30,156 nt of DNA. Origin: Nemertoderma westbladi. Lineage: Eukaryota > Xenacoelomorpha > Nemertodermatida > Nemertodermatidae. A program made the position numbers and the translations under genes. How positions within the stretch are numbered: the first letter of the stretch is position 1; every line of letters starts with the position of its first letter. The notes beneath the pieces were generated by a model that made no database searches, was not told where the DNA came from, and worked only from the letters and a program-made list of their open reading frames with translations. The stretch covers positions 1 through 30,156 of the forward strand of contig JAUCBJ010001082.1 in assembly GCA_032718475.1 (NCBI GenBank), read 5' to 3'. Shown here one piece after another: positions 28,109 to 30,156 of the stretch.

Positions 28109-29287
28109 CTAATTAGCCATGTTGTTTCTATTCTCCCTACGTTTTTCGTTCATCCTATCGAAGAATTCTCTGACGTGTTCGATGGTTACCACAACCCCCT
28201 TCTCGGCGAACTCGGCGAGATAAACTAAGAGTTCTTCCTTGAACTCGTTGTAGCCGTGAATTAACTCCATCTGTTGGAATGGTCCCGTCTTGAACATAAA
28301 CTCCATAAACGCCTCGCCGCATTTTGAATCATTGTCTGGGGCATTGGCAGTGGCCGCCGCCGTATAGTGACTCATCGTATCCTCTTTGTCTAAAAGGAAG
28401 GACACCGATTGGTTGCTGTACATCGCGATACAATCGACACAGCGACACAAGGAGTCCCTCCAAGAATCATCCAACACAACGCTCCCACCGCTAGCAGACG
28501 AGCTCCCACTCACGGGAGCTGCCTCACTCCCCTTGCCCCTTTGGAACTTCACCCACACACACTCGCTCCCACCGGCACCACCAACGCATCCCACATCGGT
28601 TTTCCTCCTCTTCGTTTCCGCCTCGTGGTTCTGACTTCGCCGCTTCCTCCCCCTTTCTTCCGTGTCAGCCGCCCCGCCATCCGCCTCCATTTCTCGCGCG
28701 TGCCCCTCCACGTAGGCCTCCAGGAACGGGTGCTTCCCTCGACACGCCGCGCATACCAATTCGACCGATTCGAACCACAACGGCTCGTCCGGCAAACCAA
28801 TGTGCTCGGAATGGAACCAATCCTCGCAGAAGACGCACTGCGTCATCGAGCCACCCCCATCCTCGCCGTTGCTCTCAGTATCGTACGGCCGTTCACACGT
28901 GCAGTACAGCCCAGCGAAGTTATGGTTGTAGCGGTTCTCCGTGTTGAGTTCATCTTTATTCGGTTCCAAGGAGCAGCGGAATCCCGGGAATTTTGAGTTT
29001 CCGCAGTCGCACCGGAAGGTTCTCTTCGTGTAGAGTTCCTCTAAATTGTGATCGGAGTGACAGGCTAGAGCGCAGGCCAAACAGACCCCTGCGGATGCGG
29101 GACCCGGGGCTGGGCAGCAGGTCAGACACGAGTAAAGAGGTTGGCGTTTATGATAGCCCAGAGGGTAGGTGCACACACTGTCGTCTACACCCCCAAGGAC
29201 TTCTTGGGCTGTATCTTCCAATCCTTTGGTTTCATCGATATAGTCCTGCAAAGATATTATTTGTTCGTCGCCGCTGTCATCGCCCAT
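28109..29287 (-). CDS. UBR7: UBR7-type UBR-box/PHD-finger protein, intact and intronless
   Basis: 392 codons (human UBR7 about 425). UBR7 has a UBR-box zinc domain plus an atypical PHD finger and is described as a putative E3 ubiquitin ligase acting on histones in the nucleus. Seen here: acidic N-terminus with ISLQDYIDE; UBR box at residues 39-105 (C39, then SCLTCCP, VCLACALACHSDHNL, RTFRCDCGNSKF, FRC); PHD at about 127-185 (GLYCTCERPYD, TQCVFCEDWFHSEHIGL, LVCAACR), with conserved Cys/His. Basic clusters GRKRR (213-217) and KRRK (226-229) are likely nuclear signals. A Gly/Ser-rich spacer lies at 258-270, then WRDSLCRCVDC (276-286) and the family's C-terminal ELIHGYNEFKEELLVYL block. ATG context GAAATGG is good. 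No intron, unlike the multi-exon vertebrate gene. GC-rich relative to its flanks. Minus-strand like GCP4, but 2.7 kb apart and functionally unrelated. Confidence 0.95.
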   Translation of the reverse strand: MGDDSGDEQIISLQDYIDETKGLEDTAQEVLGGVDDSVCTYPLGYHKRQPLYSCLTCCPAPGPASAGVCLACALACHSDHNLEELYTKRTFRCDCGNSKFPGFRCSLEPNKDELNTENRYNHNFAGLYCTCERPYDTESNGEDGGGSMTQCVFCEDWFHSEHIGLPDEPLWFESVELVCAACRGKHPFLEAYVEGHAREMEADGGAADTEERGRKRRSQNHEAETKRRKTDVGCVGGAGGSECVWVKFQRGKGSEAAPVSGSSSASGGSVVLDDSWRDSLCRCVDCIAMYSNQSVSFLLDKEDTMSHYTAAATANAPDNDSKCGEAFMEFMFKTGPFQQMELIHGYNEFKEELLVYLAEFAEKGVVVTIEHVREFFDRMNEKRRENRNNMAN

Positions 29288-29730
29288 ATTTCTGTATTTC
29301 AGTATTTACGAGTCAAGATGTATAACAGCACAGAGCATCAATAATCTTTTCTTTGCAAAATTAAAAATAAATTTAAATTAAAGCGGAAAGGCTATCCTTT
29401 TAATACAGGTGTGAGTAAGGCCTAGTTTGTAATTTAATTTAATTGTTGACGATTATTCTGTGCGAAGAGCTAACATCAGAACATGGGCTGATGGGGAGAG
29501 TAATTAGTATGTTGGTACCGGTAGACCTACTACTGTACTACTGTACTACTGCAGTACTGCTGTACCTACTGCAGTAGGCCTACTGTAGCCAAGGCATGGA
29601 GTGGCGTGTGGCTGTGGAGTGGCTTGACGAAATTATAAAGAGACGTGGAAACTGGAGAAACTGGGGGAAACTGGACGCAAATCCCATCTTGGCGAATTAA
29701 TATCCCGCCTCAATGTTAAATTCCCAATTT

Positions 29731-29780
29731 AGGGAAAGGAGCAGGTAACAGTGGCACGTTACTTTAACCAAAACAATAAC
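29731..29780 (+). repeat. Short dispersed repeat, copy D
   Basis: AGGGAAAGGAGCAGGTAACA...TTTAACCAAAACAATAA, matching copies A-C. Confidence 0.8.
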
Positions 29781-29838
29781 ACAATAGAACAGGTTACAGT
29801 TTTATTTTTGAGAGTAATCAGCTGTTATTTGCGTCGAA

Positions 29839-29906
29839 TTTCCCCTGGAGAGGGATACATTTTTATTGCGTCCAGATTCCCCCCTATCTGCCCTCTCCAG
29901 GGGAAA
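29839..29906. repeat. 16-bp perfect inverted repeat
   Basis: TTTCCCCTGGAGAGGG (29839-29854) and CCCTCTCCAGGGGAAA (29891-29906) around a 36-base loop. Confidence 0.92.
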
Positions 29907-29978
29907 GATACTCACAATGATGTCACAAACCATGTCCTGGGCACATGTGAAGAATACCAGACTTTCTGGTATTATGTT

Positions 29979-30108
29979 ACAGAAGGGTTGAATCTAACCA
30001 AAACAATAAACGAATTAGTATATGTACAGTATAAGACAGAAATACAGAAGGGTTGAATCTAACCAAAACAATAAACGAATTAGTATATGTACAGTATAAG
30101 ACATAAAT
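29979..30108 (+). repeat. 65-bp tandem duplication
   Basis: Two adjacent 65-bp copies (29979-30043, 30044-30108) starting ACAGAAGGGTTGAATCTAAC, differing at about one base. Each contains TAACCAAAACAATAAACG, the tail of the dispersed repeat. Confidence 0.92.
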
Positions 30109-30156
30109 AAGCGCTATAAAACACTTAAGTTAGTTTCATCTCCCTCCTCCTTATTG

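Larger units (their letters stand above)
29340..30156. other. 5' flank of UBR7 and intergenic repeats
   Basis: Contains a TACTGTAC-rich simple repeat at 29520-29590, a copy of the GGGAAAGGAGCAGG repeat, a 16-bp hairpin and a 65-bp tandem duplication. The open frame 29751-30056 spans these repeats and is not credible. A UBR7 promoter should lie near 29290-29450, but I see no clear element. Confidence 0.55.

Noticed and set aside
28409-28996. 195-codon plus-strand open frame
   Set aside because: Antisense shadow of UBR7.

Overview
This is nuclear DNA of an animal, probably a marine or other aquatic invertebrate. The evidence is two intact minus-strand genes for conserved animal proteins, GCP4 (gamma-tubulin complex component 4) and UBR7 (UBR-box and PHD protein), set in AT-rich DNA full of eukaryotic transposons, minisatellites, foldback repeats and long G/C homopolymers. 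I cannot name a phylum from the sequence alone.

Layout: positions 1-1560 hold no gene I recognise. A tRNA-like remnant lies at 1570-1637. A 59-bp satellite fills 1780-3277 and continues at 12026-12153; a complete BEL/Pao LTR retrotransposon (3278-12025) has inserted inside one satellite unit and made a 5-bp duplication TGGCA. Its two 563-bp LTRs differ at about five sites, yet gag and pol carry frameshifts, stops, an internal deletion and a lost RNase H acidic residue. Its 3' noncoding region holds a 51-bp minisatellite and several perfect hairpins.

Positions 13594-22199 hold the most unusual gene: a secreted or membrane glycoprotein with a signal peptide, a polybasic cleavage-like site and a C-terminal membrane anchor. 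It is split by a 6.6-kb apparent intron with textbook splice sites and its 3' part has several frame changes. I read it as a decayed, virus-derived envelope or fusion glycoprotein (class III-like, by architecture only). Its intron is a transposon sink: GTTCTAGAAC-rich foldback repeats at both ends, a PIF/Harbinger transposon with exact TTA duplications (15890-17822), a minus-strand fragment of a relative of the BEL element (about 17900-18721), and a second tRNA-like remnant at 19119-19191.

From 22900 to the end lie short dispersed repeats, GCP4 (25418-23484, minus), a LINE endonuclease fragment (27227-27562, plus) and UBR7 (29287-28109, minus). Both host genes are uninterrupted reading frames although their vertebrate counterparts have many introns. 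The host genes do not form a pathway: GCP4 acts in microtubule nucleation, UBR7 in chromatin or ubiquitin biology. The main story of the window is repeated invasion by mobile and virus-derived DNA around two conserved genes.
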